Source of the DNA: Chitinophaga sp. GbtcB8
GTDB taxonomy: Bacteria > Bacteroidota > Bacteroidia > Chitinophagales > Chitinophagaceae
Length of the DNA stretch: 64,000 nt
NCBI RefSeq assembly: GCF_019091455.1
Contig: NZ_JAGXJN010000041.1
Coordinates: 1 to 64,000, forward strand
Direction: 5' to 3'
Under the pieces are notes generated by a model. It saw only the letters and a list, made by a program, of their open reading frames with translations, was not told where the DNA came from and did no database searches. A program made the translations under genes and the position numbers. Shown piece after piece: positions 9,049 to 17,066 of the stretch; positions within the stretch are counted from its first letter, which is position 1, and every line of letters starts with the position of its first letter.

Positions 9049-10527
9049 TTACTGGTTATTTGCTGTTGTATTGTGCCCTGTTCCTCCAAGGTTATAAGAT
9101 ACGGAAAAGAAACCACCTATCCTTACAGATTTTGTAGTAAGGTCGGCATCCTCTATACTGCCAAACCGGGCGTAGTCGTTCCAGCTGCGGTATTTGTTCT
9201 TCAAAACATCTGCATAACCGGCCGATGCGCCTATGCTGAACAGCAGCCGTTTTGCCAGGTCGTTACTGGCAGGGAAACCAAGGCTGGTTCCGACGAAGAG
9301 GCGGGAATTAGCAAACGTTGAAAAATCGGGCGCTAAACCGGTAGTAAGCATCCACTGAACTGCACCTTTGGTGGTACGGTACCAGTGCACATGTATTACC
9401 GGGCTAAAGGCCAGTACCTTGTTGCTTTTATACAGGGTTACCTTTGCGGTATCAGGACCAAGTTTTACATTCTCCGGGTTCTTACGCAGATTATAATCTG
9501 CACCGTTGCCGCCAATATTAACTGCCAGGCCTATACTGAAATCAACCCTTGACCCCCCGTAGGTTTTTATTCTGAATGGTTCAATGATTAACACCGGTTT
9601 ACCTCTATGATCTTTTAACGAATCGCTGATTTCTATAAAATCGCCTTTTGCAGTAGCCACTTTCGTCGTCGGAATGTTATAATCTGCATTCATTAAACGT
9701 GTGGCGTTCTGGGATAATGAACCGGCATTTCCTTGTAATATGGAGGCGTTGGCGCCGGAGTATACTTTACCCAGCGCGGTTACCTTTTTATTAATAGAGT
9801 CAACCAGTGCGGCAGTTCTCTTTTTTTCTACTGCTGCGGCATCCTTCGGTAATGCATCGCTTAATAATTCCAGTGAGGCAGCCTTACGCGAAATATCCTG
9901 CAAATGGTTATTAATACTTTGTACGCCTGATTTGGTAATGCTGGCAATATCTTCCGGTGTATTGATCCTGTAAACACTTACGGGTGCAAAAACAGCGGTC
10001 TTCATTTTTACAACCGAATTGTTGGCGGGGTCGTTCATGGCTACCTTCAAAAGGGTATCCATATTCATAACCGCATTAATACTGATGATCTGCTGCTCTA
10101 TATCTTTAAAAGCGCTGTTAATATCATCCAGCAGCTCCTTCTTTTTATCGAAGTAGGTTTTACTTTTATCCACATCCTGTTTCTTAATACCATCCAGGGT
10201 TACCAGCGTTTGTGCTTTAGCTTTCATGGCCACCAGGGCAGCCTGGTTATCGGCCGTTTTATTGGTAACACCACCAATGGTATTAATGCCGGATTGTACG
10301 GTGCTCATACCATCTTCATAATTATGATTTATTTCGTCAAAATCGGCCGTTACCGTAAATGCAAAAGGGTTTACATTTTTAAATCCAAGACTAAGGGCAG
10401 TACCTTCTTTTATATAACGTTTTACTGCGGGATCAAATTTGCTGGTAGCCATATCGTAGTTAAGCGTTTCCTGCGCAGAACAATAAAAAACCGATAAGGT
10501 GCAAATAATACAGAAAATGTGTTTCAT
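9049..10527 (-). CDS. secreted protein with coiled-coil region and barrel-like C-terminus
   Basis: The start was set at MKHIFCIICTLSVFYCSA|Q (10527, 492 residues), because the longer frame to 10602 overlaps the upstream gene and hides this signal peptide. After the signal come about 300 residues rich in Ala, Lys, Asp and Asn with heptad-like helical stretches (TYFDKKKELLDDINSAFKDI). From about residue 320 there are alternating beta segments ending in VRIGGFFSVSYNLGG, a pattern typical of outer-membrane beta-barrels of Bacteroidota. No named family is recognised. It lies 43 bases downstream of the zincin-like gene on the same strand. Confidence 0.5.
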   Translation of the reverse strand: MKHIFCIICTLSVFYCSAQETLNYDMATSKFDPAVKRYIKEGTALSLGFKNVNPFAFTVTADFDEINHNYEDGMSTVQSGINTIGGVTNKTADNQAALVAMKAKAQTLVTLDGIKKQDVDKSKTYFDKKKELLDDINSAFKDIEQQIISINAVMNMDTLLKVAMNDPANNSVVKMKTAVFAPVSVYRINTPEDIASITKSGVQSINNHLQDISRKAASLELLSDALPKDAAAVEKKRTAALVDSINKKVTALGKVYSGANASILQGNAGSLSQNATRLMNADYNIPTTKVATAKGDFIEISDSLKDHRGKPVLIIEPFRIKTYGGSRVDFSIGLAVNIGGNGADYNLRKNPENVKLGPDTAKVTLYKSNKVLAFSPVIHVHWYRTTKGAVQWMLTTGLAPDFSTFANSRLFVGTSLGFPASNDLAKRLLFSIGASAGYADVLKNKYRSWNDYARFGSIEDADLTTKSVRIGGFFSVSYNLGGTGHNTTANNQ

Positions 10528-10570
10528 GGTAAATTGTTTTGGGATTGTGTAAGAATGTGTGTACCAATAT

Positions 10571-11407
10571 TTATTTGCTGATAGCCTGGTTAATATCCTC
10601 ACGGAGCTGTGCCGCCCACCCGGCGGATACCGCCCTGAAGGCAGGCGCCATCATGATTGCAGCCAGTGGCTGACCGATGATCTCGTTTTTGGCTATAAGC
10701 TTTTGCAGCGGCGCTTTGGTAATTTTATCTATTATCTGGCGCCACGACATGTTATTTGTTTTACGGAGTACACCCAGGGATTGAAAAGTCAGTTCATTTG
10801 AAGTAAAAATACCCTGCCACCATTCGCCGGTTTCAGGTATACGCCAGGATATATAACCATCCTTCAATACCTGACGGGGTTGTGTAATGGAGCCTGTAAA
10901 GCTGTAGCGGACAGCAGGACTAAAAACAGGATCGAAATAGTTGGGAGTGTAAAAATCTGATACCAGAATGCCATTGATACGGTAGCCAAACTGTTCGCCT
11001 TCGCAGGGATCGCAGGCTTCTACCAGGTAGTTCACCCGTCCCTGATCGGGTTTAATAGACTGCGATGCAATGAAACGGTCGCCGAAAGGATCTACCAGCA
11101 TTTCCACCACCTCGTGGCTTACGGTAAGTGCCGTGGCATTGCTGGCTACTACCAGCGCATAAGGCTGCCCATTCCTGTCGAGGTGAATGCCGGCTGCATC
11201 CACCCCAATATCATCGCGGATAATAATGGCCCAGTAATCGGGCGGAATATCTTCGAGCCTGGAAAAGGCATCCATGGTAGCTGGTATATTCCATACCGGG
11301 CTAAAGTCGCGTGTGATCTGCTTTTGAATGGCAGCTGCTATTTGTGTAACTTCTGTAAACCCAACTTTCTGGGATTCACTAACGAGTGCAAGAAAGATTG
11401 TTAACAT
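10571..11407 (-). CDS. zincin-like protein (HExxE motif)
   Basis: The protein is 278 residues. The central motif TVSHEVVEMLVDPFGDRF has the HExxE arrangement of a zincin-like metal site followed by an Asp-Pro. It is preceded by a strand (PYALVVASNATA) and followed by VEACDPCEGEQFGYRINGIL. This matches a little-studied family of bacterial proteins with an SHE..EM..DP core. Metal binding is plausible, but peptidase activity is not shown. The N-terminus MLTIFLALVSESQ is only weakly hydrophobic, so secretion is uncertain. It is the first gene of the minus-strand run feeding into the coiled-coil protein. Confidence 0.55.
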   Translation of the reverse strand: MLTIFLALVSESQKVGFTEVTQIAAAIQKQITRDFSPVWNIPATMDAFSRLEDIPPDYWAIIIRDDIGVDAAGIHLDRNGQPYALVVASNATALTVSHEVVEMLVDPFGDRFIASQSIKPDQGRVNYLVEACDPCEGEQFGYRINGILVSDFYTPNYFDPVFSPAVRYSFTGSITQPRQVLKDGYISWRIPETGEWWQGIFTSNELTFQSLGVLRKTNNMSWRQIIDKITKAPLQKLIAKNEIIGQPLAAIMMAPAFRAVSAGWAAQLREDINQAISK

Positions 11408-11440
11408 GATAAGGGGGTTTATGTATTGTCCTGAAATTGA

Positions 11441-11512
11441 TTATTTGCTCAGAATACCGGTTATGTAAGCCAGTAACAGCCAGCCTGTTGCGGCGATGAT
11501 CAACTTTTTCAT
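11441..11512 (-). CDS. possible 23-residue membrane peptide
   Basis: Too short for ordinary gene finding. The frame encodes MKKLIIAATGWLLLAYITGI then LSK and a TAA. Two Lys are followed by one hydrophobic helix, the shape of a small membrane peptide. It sits 33 bases upstream of the zincin-like gene on the same strand. It could equally be chance or a leader peptide. Confidence 0.3.
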   Translation of the reverse strand: MKKLIIAATGWLLLAYITGILSK

Positions 11513-11662
11513 TGTTGTGAATTTTAAAAAAGATTTGCTTTGAGGTTATTTGTTGCTGTAAAAGTAGCTGTGGGGAACAAGCGTAACAACGGGATAATCA
11601 CCATTGATAAGGGGGGTATTTTTCCCGGGTTTGATTGTTATAAACGGAGGGGGGGAAGAAAT

Positions 11663-11695
11663 ATTAATGCCACACCTGGCCGGTGTGGCATTAAT
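11663..11695. terminator. long hairpin, probable terminator of the Atu4866-SDR pair
   Basis: A perfect 14-bp inverted repeat (ATTAATGCCACACC at 11663-11676, complement at 11682-11695) has a 5-base loop. It lies about 40 bases past the stop of the minus-strand gene ending at 11737. The minus-strand tail is A/T-rich but not a clean U run. Confidence 0.55.
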
Positions 11696-11736
11696 TTTAA
11701 ACAGTGTTTCCAGCGAATGAAAAATGTTTACAGTAC

Positions 11737-11982
11737 TTACATCTCAGCTTTATAGAACACATAACCGCCGTGGTACAATACCCCATCCCGGAAATCGCCA
11801 TCAGCACTAAAGCCGGAATCATCCTTGTACTCTATATGATCACCGTTAATGGTATAGCTGCCGGTGTAGGCGCTTTGGCGGGTGCCTCTTGCTTCATCAT
11901 ACCGGCCATTGGGTAACAATTCCTGGCGGATGTGACCATCTTTTGTCATCCACATGCCGGTGTAAGGGGAAGTTGTTTGCAT
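11737..11982 (-). CDS. Atu4866-domain protein
   Basis: The 81-residue protein matches the small Atu4866 family almost from end to end: GMWMTKDGHIRQELLPNGRY, DEARGTRQSAYTGSYTINGD, HIEYKDDSGFSADGDF and DGVLYHGGYVFY. The family is a small beta-barrel of unknown biochemical role, often found as a separate protein or next to oxidoreductases and cupins. Here it is 23 bases downstream of a short-chain dehydrogenase gene on the same strand, so the two probably share a transcript. Confidence 0.8.
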   Translation of the reverse strand: MQTTSPYTGMWMTKDGHIRQELLPNGRYDEARGTRQSAYTGSYTINGDHIEYKDDSGFSADGDFRDGVLYHGGYVFYKAEM

Positions 11983-12005
11983 ACAGTACAGTTTTAAATG
12001 TTGTG

Positions 12006-12860
12006 CTATGCATTAACTGCTTCATGAGCAGTAGCGGTAGCCAGTGTTTTCCAGTCTTCCAGGTCCTTTTCAATAGCGGCTATTTTTCCATATGCCATTT
12101 CGTAAGCGTCTGCTCCAAGGAACAGGTGTAAAGGCGGATTTTTTTCATTGGCAATGCGGATCACCAATGCTACAGCCTTTTCGGGGTCGCCGGCCTGGTT
12201 ACCATTTATTTCCTGCTGGTGCAGCTCCTGTACGGCCCTCACTGATTTGTAGGCTGCAATTTCATTAGCAGGCACGCGCAGGGAATCGGCAGTCAGGAAC
12301 TGTGTTCTGAAATAACCCGGTGATACGATGGTAACGTTTACACCAAACTCTTTCACTTCTGCGGCTAAAGATTCTGAAAATCCGTCTACTGCAAATTTGG
12401 TAGCGCAGTAAATGCCGAAGCCGGGGAAATTACCGGTAAAACCTGCCACAGAAGAAATGTTGATGATGTGGCCGGACTGCTGCTCGCGCATATACGGCAT
12501 TACGCTGCGTATTACGTTCAGGGTGCCAAATACATTCACATCAAAGTTGTCGCGGCTTTCCAGGTCGCTAAGCTCTTCCAGGCTGCCTGACAGGCCGTAG
12601 CCGGCGTTGTTCACTGCTATATCAATACGTCCAAAATGGTGAATGGTAGCGGCAACGGCATTTTTTACGCTGCTTTCTGATTTAATATCAACAGCCAGCG
12701 GAAAAAATCCTTCTACATTTTCACCTACTGCGGAGATCAGGTCATTTATATTCCTGGAGGTAGCGGCTACCTGCTGGCCTTGTTCCAATAGCTGCTTCAC
12801 AAAGGAAAGACCTAAACCTTTGGAGGCGCCGGTAATAAACCATGTTTTTGTGCTGTTCAT
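12006..12860 (-). CDS. short-chain dehydrogenase/reductase
   Basis: The start MNSTKTWFITGASKGLG (12860) gives 284 residues; an in-frame ATG 24 bases upstream is less likely. The classical SDR features are all there: the dinucleotide site TGASKGLG, NNAG, the catalytic Ser in INISSVAGFTG, and YCATKFAVDG with the Tyr-x3-Lys pair. The region GFSESLAAEVKEFGVNVTIV and PGYFRT are typical of the retinol-dehydrogenase-like classical SDRs that many bacteria carry in several copies. It is NADP(H)- or NAD(H)-dependent and cytosolic, with unknown substrate. It pairs with the Atu4866-domain gene downstream. Confidence 0.88.
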   Translation of the reverse strand: MNSTKTWFITGASKGLGLSFVKQLLEQGQQVAATSRNINDLISAVGENVEGFFPLAVDIKSESSVKNAVAATIHHFGRIDIAVNNAGYGLSGSLEELSDLESRDNFDVNVFGTLNVIRSVMPYMREQQSGHIINISSVAGFTGNFPGFGIYCATKFAVDGFSESLAAEVKEFGVNVTIVSPGYFRTQFLTADSLRVPANEIAAYKSVRAVQELHQQEINGNQAGDPEKAVALVIRIANEKNPPLHLFLGADAYEMAYGKIAAIEKDLEDWKTLATATAHEAVNA

Positions 12861-13152
12861 ATGTTTGTGTTTTTGATGCAACAAAATTAGCGCAGGGAAC
12901 CATGCGGGGGCTTACGCGGTTCAAACGTATTGTTGCAAAATTCAAACAATGGGAAAATGAAATGAGGTTGGATAGTAGGGGGTGCCCCTTATAGGGGGGG
13001 AGTATGGCTATTATTAATCAAAGAAATTTTCACAGAGTATGTGAAAAAGATATTAATAAAAGTCATCTGTCATTTCTGGTTTTTTTATTTATCTTTCAAC
13101 GCTATTTTGTTTGTTTTTAACCGTCTTTTTGGGACATACTTAATTATTTTTC

Positions 13153-14460
13153 TTGCAACTAACTGAAGAACAGATATTAGCCCTCGCCCCTGACGAATCT
13201 TCAAAAAAATCAGGAAAGGATCTTGCCAATCCTGCCAAATGGGTAACTAAAGGTGTGAATGAAGCTGCGCTGTGGGGGGAGTGCCAGGGCAGCGGCAGCA
13301 AACCCTATCAAACACAGGTGGGGCTTGTGAACATGGCATTTAAATGTTCCTGCCCCAGCCGCAAATTTCCCTGCAAACATGGTTTGGGTTTATTACTGCT
13401 GCATGCACGGCATACTACAACATTCACAGATCATGAAACGCCTGCCTGGGTAGCAGAATGGTTGGATAAAAGAACCAAACGTGATGAGAAAAAGGTAGAA
13501 AAAGAAAGCAAACCGGTTGATGAAGCGGCACAGGCTAAACGTAAAGAAGCCCGGGAGCAAGGCGTGGAAGATGGTATTACGGAGCTGCTGTTATGGGTTA
13601 AAGACATTGTGCGCAATGGCATTCTGAACATACCGGAAAAAGGGCCTGCTTTTTTTGAGGGGATGGCCAAACGTATGGTAGATGCCAAAGCGCCTGGCCT
13701 GGCTGGTATGGTGCGGGCATTGGGGGATACGGATTTTTATGTGGAAGGCTGGCAAAGTTATTTTATGGACCAGCTGCTGCGTATATATTTAGTGATAGCA
13801 GGTTTTAATAACCGTGCCTCATTACCCGGGCCACTTGCAGAAGACATTCGCAGCTGGATAGGTTTTACGCAGAACCAGGAAGCGCTGAAAACACAAACCG
13901 GTATTACTGATACCTGGCTGGTACTGGGCAAACAAACTATTGACGAAGATAACCTGCTGGTAGAACGGAACTGGTTATATGGTACAGGTACCAATCAATA
14001 TGCACTGGTATTACAGTTCAGCGTGCGCGGGCAGGGTATTACCTTTTCTTTTAGCCCTGGTATGAGTGTAGAGGCAGAGCTGGTGTTCTATCCCTCTGCC
14101 CAGCCTATGCGCGCCATTATTAAACGGCAGTTATCTACCAGCACAATTCCGCCTTACCAGGTTTTTAATAACTGGCAGCAGGTAGCAGCAGCAGAAACAG
14201 TTGCTTACGCAGCCCTGCCTTTCAGTACGGAACGCCCTTTTATACTGGCGCAAATAACGCCGGTACAATATGCGGGGCGCTGGTGGCTGGCAGATGATCA
14301 GCAGCAGCTGGTACAGCTGAAAGACAATTATAAACACCTATACACCCTGCTGGCATTGAGCGGTGGCCAGCCTTTGAACATGGCCGTGCTGGGGAAAGAG
14401 AATGTTTATGAACCCCTGGGTGTATGGAACGGAGCGCACTACATTAATATATCAAACTGA
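13153..14460 (+). CDS. SWIM zinc-finger protein
   Basis: The protein is 435 residues and appears to begin at a TTG codon (13153, MQLTEEQILALAPDE). No ATG gives a sensible start before the conserved N-terminus. The SWIM finger is near residues 60-80: FKCSCPSRKFPCKHGLGLLL, with the CxCx(n)CxH ligands. An alpha-helical charged linker follows (KRDEKKVEKESKPVDEAAQA), then a beta-rich C-terminal half. SWIM domains bind DNA or protein. This is the first gene of a five-gene operon; the next gene starts 3 bases after its stop. Confidence 0.8.
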   Translation: MQLTEEQILALAPDESSKKSGKDLANPAKWVTKGVNEAALWGECQGSGSKPYQTQVGLVNMAFKCSCPSRKFPCKHGLGLLLLHARHTTTFTDHETPAWVAEWLDKRTKRDEKKVEKESKPVDEAAQAKRKEAREQGVEDGITELLLWVKDIVRNGILNIPEKGPAFFEGMAKRMVDAKAPGLAGMVRALGDTDFYVEGWQSYFMDQLLRIYLVIAGFNNRASLPGPLAEDIRSWIGFTQNQEALKTQTGITDTWLVLGKQTIDEDNLLVERNWLYGTGTNQYALVLQFSVRGQGITFSFSPGMSVEAELVFYPSAQPMRAIIKRQLSTSTIPPYQVFNNWQQVAAAETVAYAALPFSTERPFILAQITPVQYAGRWWLADDQQQLVQLKDNYKHLYTLLALSGGQPLNMAVLGKENVYEPLGVWNGAHYINISN

Positions 14461-14463
14461 CCT

Positions 14464-15951
14464 ATGCAGTTTTGGACCAATATTGTACAAACCGCCCTTT
14501 TGGGTACGGATAAAAAACAGGTAAGCGCAGATGAGCTTACAGAAGATCTGAATACAGCGTATACCATTATCCACAGCAATACCACTACGGATAAAGAAGA
14601 TAAATTTCTGCAAACCGCGGCACTGGCCTTTAACTACCGCCAAAGCGGTGCACAGCCTTTGCAAACCACACAAGCTGTAATGGAAGCGGCGCCCGCTGAA
14701 ACGCAGGCCTATTGCAGCCCCGCGGCCCAACAGGTATTGCTGGATATTTTAGCAGAAGACAGTGCCGGATTACTGAATAGGTGGCTGGAGCTTTGTGCTG
14801 CCAAACAACAGATCGTGCAGCCTGCTGTGTTGCCGGCCCTGTTAAATGAAGCGGCACAACATAATACTTTCAGGCCGCTGGCAGCAGCGTGTATGGGCAA
14901 CCGTGGTAAATGGCTTAGCCGGTTTAACCCCAGCTGGCAGTTTGCAGCAGATAAACCAGATGAAGATTTATGGCAAACCGGTACGCCGGAACAGCGCAAA
15001 CGTGTGCTGCTTCGCTTAGCACATACTGACCCTGCCACAGCCCGCAGCTGGTTACAGGAAACCTGGACACAGGAAAATGCAGCAGGCAGAACGGAGCTGT
15101 TAAAAGGCCTGCCACCGGAAATGTTTGCAGATGATCTGACCTGGCTGGAAGGCTTGCAGCAGGATAAAAGTATAAAGGTAAAAGAAGAAGTGCAACACCT
15201 GTTAAAGCAGCTGCCTGCTTCCAGTGTGGTACAGCAATACTGGGAGGTATTACAGCAGGCGGTTACGTTAAAAAAGGAAAAAGCATTGCTGGGATTATCG
15301 TCCAAAACCGTATTGTACATACAGCTGCCGGAAAATATAGATGAGCGCATTTTTAAAACCGGCATTGAAAAAACCAGCAGCCAGAAAGGTGTTTCAGATG
15401 AGGACATGATCCTGTCGCGGTTAATAAGTGCTGTACCGCCACATTTATGGGAAGCACATTTACAGGAAACACCCGCCAATATTAAAGCGCTATTCCAAAA
15501 AGAAAAAGTAGGTGCATTATTTGTAAATGCCCTGGGCCTGGCCACCGGGCGGTTTAAGAACAGCAGCTGGACGGCTTTATTCCTGGATGATGAGCAGGGG
15601 TTTTATCATGACATATTACGATTGTTGCCAAAAAAAGAGCTGGAGCCTTTCCTGCTGAAAAGGTTTGCTAAGTATGCAGACCTGGCCATGCGCTTCCTGG
15701 CAGAGGAGACCACGGAAGAGTGGGGCCTGGAAATTACCAGGACATTTATGCAGCACGCTTCCAGGGATGCCTACCGGTATAACCGTGCTTTTTATAAGGC
15801 GCATATTCATTTAATACCGGTGCACATAGCCGGGGAGCTCAATAAATATGTGCCGAAGGAAGAATACCTGCATGGTACATGGGCGGGTATCAGCGATTAT
15901 ATTCAAAAGCTGTTATCACTGAAAACACAGACTATCAAAGCATTTCAATAA
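14464..15951 (+). CDS. DUF5691 family protein
   Basis: The 495-residue soluble protein begins MQFWTNIVQTALLGTDKK, the usual opening of DUF5691 proteins. The body is a long series of short amphipathic helices rich in Leu, Gln and Ala (HEAT-like in look, for example WLELCAAKQQIVQPAVLPAL). No catalytic motif is visible. Its constant neighbourhood (SWIM protein before, MoxR ATPase after) suggests a scaffold or adaptor in the same complex; this is inference. Confidence 0.75.
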   Translation: MQFWTNIVQTALLGTDKKQVSADELTEDLNTAYTIIHSNTTTDKEDKFLQTAALAFNYRQSGAQPLQTTQAVMEAAPAETQAYCSPAAQQVLLDILAEDSAGLLNRWLELCAAKQQIVQPAVLPALLNEAAQHNTFRPLAAACMGNRGKWLSRFNPSWQFAADKPDEDLWQTGTPEQRKRVLLRLAHTDPATARSWLQETWTQENAAGRTELLKGLPPEMFADDLTWLEGLQQDKSIKVKEEVQHLLKQLPASSVVQQYWEVLQQAVTLKKEKALLGLSSKTVLYIQLPENIDERIFKTGIEKTSSQKGVSDEDMILSRLISAVPPHLWEAHLQETPANIKALFQKEKVGALFVNALGLATGRFKNSSWTALFLDDEQGFYHDILRLLPKKELEPFLLKRFAKYADLAMRFLAEETTEEWGLEITRTFMQHASRDAYRYNRAFYKAHIHLIPVHIAGELNKYVPKEEYLHGTWAGISDYIQKLLSLKTQTIKAFQ

Positions 15952-15971
15952 CATTAAATACCCACATCATT

Positions 15972-17051
15972 ATGTCAGCCATTTTGCGTAGTCATGCAGA
16001 ACAATTGTTTGCACAGGAACTGGAAGAACTGCAAAAGCAGGATAGCGGTAAGCGTCCTGCAAACTGGAAGCTAACCCCGCAGGCCGTAGTTACCTATTTA
16101 ATTGGCGGCAAGCTGAAGAACGGGTTTGAAATAACGCCAAAATATATTGGCAGCCGGCGTTTAATGGAAATAGCCGTAGCCACCCTTACCACAGACCGTG
16201 CTTTGTTATTATATGGTTTGCCGGGTACTGCCAAAAGCTGGGTGAGCGAGCACTTATCAGCCGCTGTAAGTGGGGATAGCACCATGATCATACAGGGCAC
16301 TGCCGGCACCAGTGAAGAATCCATCCGTTATGGCTGGAACTATGCACGCCTGCTGGCAGAGGGGCCCAGTGAGAACGCACTGGTAGAAACGCCGGTAATG
16401 CGTGCTATGAAAGAAGGCAAGATCGTTCGTATTGAAGAGCTGACACGTATTGGCGCCGATGTACAGGATACACTGATCACCATTCTTTCAGAAAAAACAT
16501 TACCTGTACCGGAGCTGAATACAGAAGTGCAGGCCGTAAAGGGCTTTAATGTAATTGCTACTGCCAACAACCGGGATAAAGGCGTGAACGATCTGTCCAG
16601 CGCATTAAAGCGCCGCTTTAACACGGTGATATTGCCGGTGCCGGACAGCATGGATGAAGAAATTGATATTGTACGCCGCCGCGTGGAAAGCTACGAAAAA
16701 ACAATGGAGCTGCCCGCTGAGAAACCGGCGCTGGAAGAAATACGCCGTATTGTAACCATCTTCCGTGAGCTGCGCAGCGGTGTTACGTTGGATGGTAAAA
16801 CAAAGATCAAAGTGCCCTCCGGAACACTAAGCACCGCAGAAGCCATCTCCGTAGTGAACAATGGCCTGGCTATGGCCGGCTATTTTGGTGATGGACAGCT
16901 GAAAGCCGCAGACCTGGCGGCCGGTGTTATTGGCGCTGTAGTAAAAGATCCTGTGCAGGATAAAGTAGTGTGGCAGGAATACCTGGAAACAGTAGTGAAA
17001 CCAAGAGATGCCTGGAAGGACATTTACCGCGCCTGCCGCGATCTGATCTAA
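15972..17051 (+). CDS. MoxR-type AAA+ ATPase
   Basis: The start was set at MSAILRSHAEQLFAQELEEL (15972, 359 residues); an earlier ATG at 15879 lies inside the DUF5691 gene. Walker A is LLYGLPGTAKSW. The Walker B strand reads KIVRIEELTRIG, with Glu where the first acidic residue is normally Asp. Sensor 1 is FNVIATANNRDKGVNDLSSA and the arginine finger is LKRRFNTV. MoxR ATPases act as chaperones that remodel vWA-domain partners. A vWA gene is two positions downstream, so the pair is the expected one. Confidence 0.88.
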   Translation: MSAILRSHAEQLFAQELEELQKQDSGKRPANWKLTPQAVVTYLIGGKLKNGFEITPKYIGSRRLMEIAVATLTTDRALLLYGLPGTAKSWVSEHLSAAVSGDSTMIIQGTAGTSEESIRYGWNYARLLAEGPSENALVETPVMRAMKEGKIVRIEELTRIGADVQDTLITILSEKTLPVPELNTEVQAVKGFNVIATANNRDKGVNDLSSALKRRFNTVILPVPDSMDEEIDIVRRRVESYEKTMELPAEKPALEEIRRIVTIFRELRSGVTLDGKTKIKVPSGTLSTAEAISVVNNGLAMAGYFGDGQLKAADLAAGVIGAVVKDPVQDKVVWQEYLETVVKPRDAWKDIYRACRDLI

Positions 17052-17066
17052 AAACGATAACAACGA

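Noticed and set aside
14709..15545. 278-residue minus-strand ORF opposite DUF5691
   Set aside because: Antisense shadow with Ser/Cys-rich composition; the plus-strand gene is well supported.
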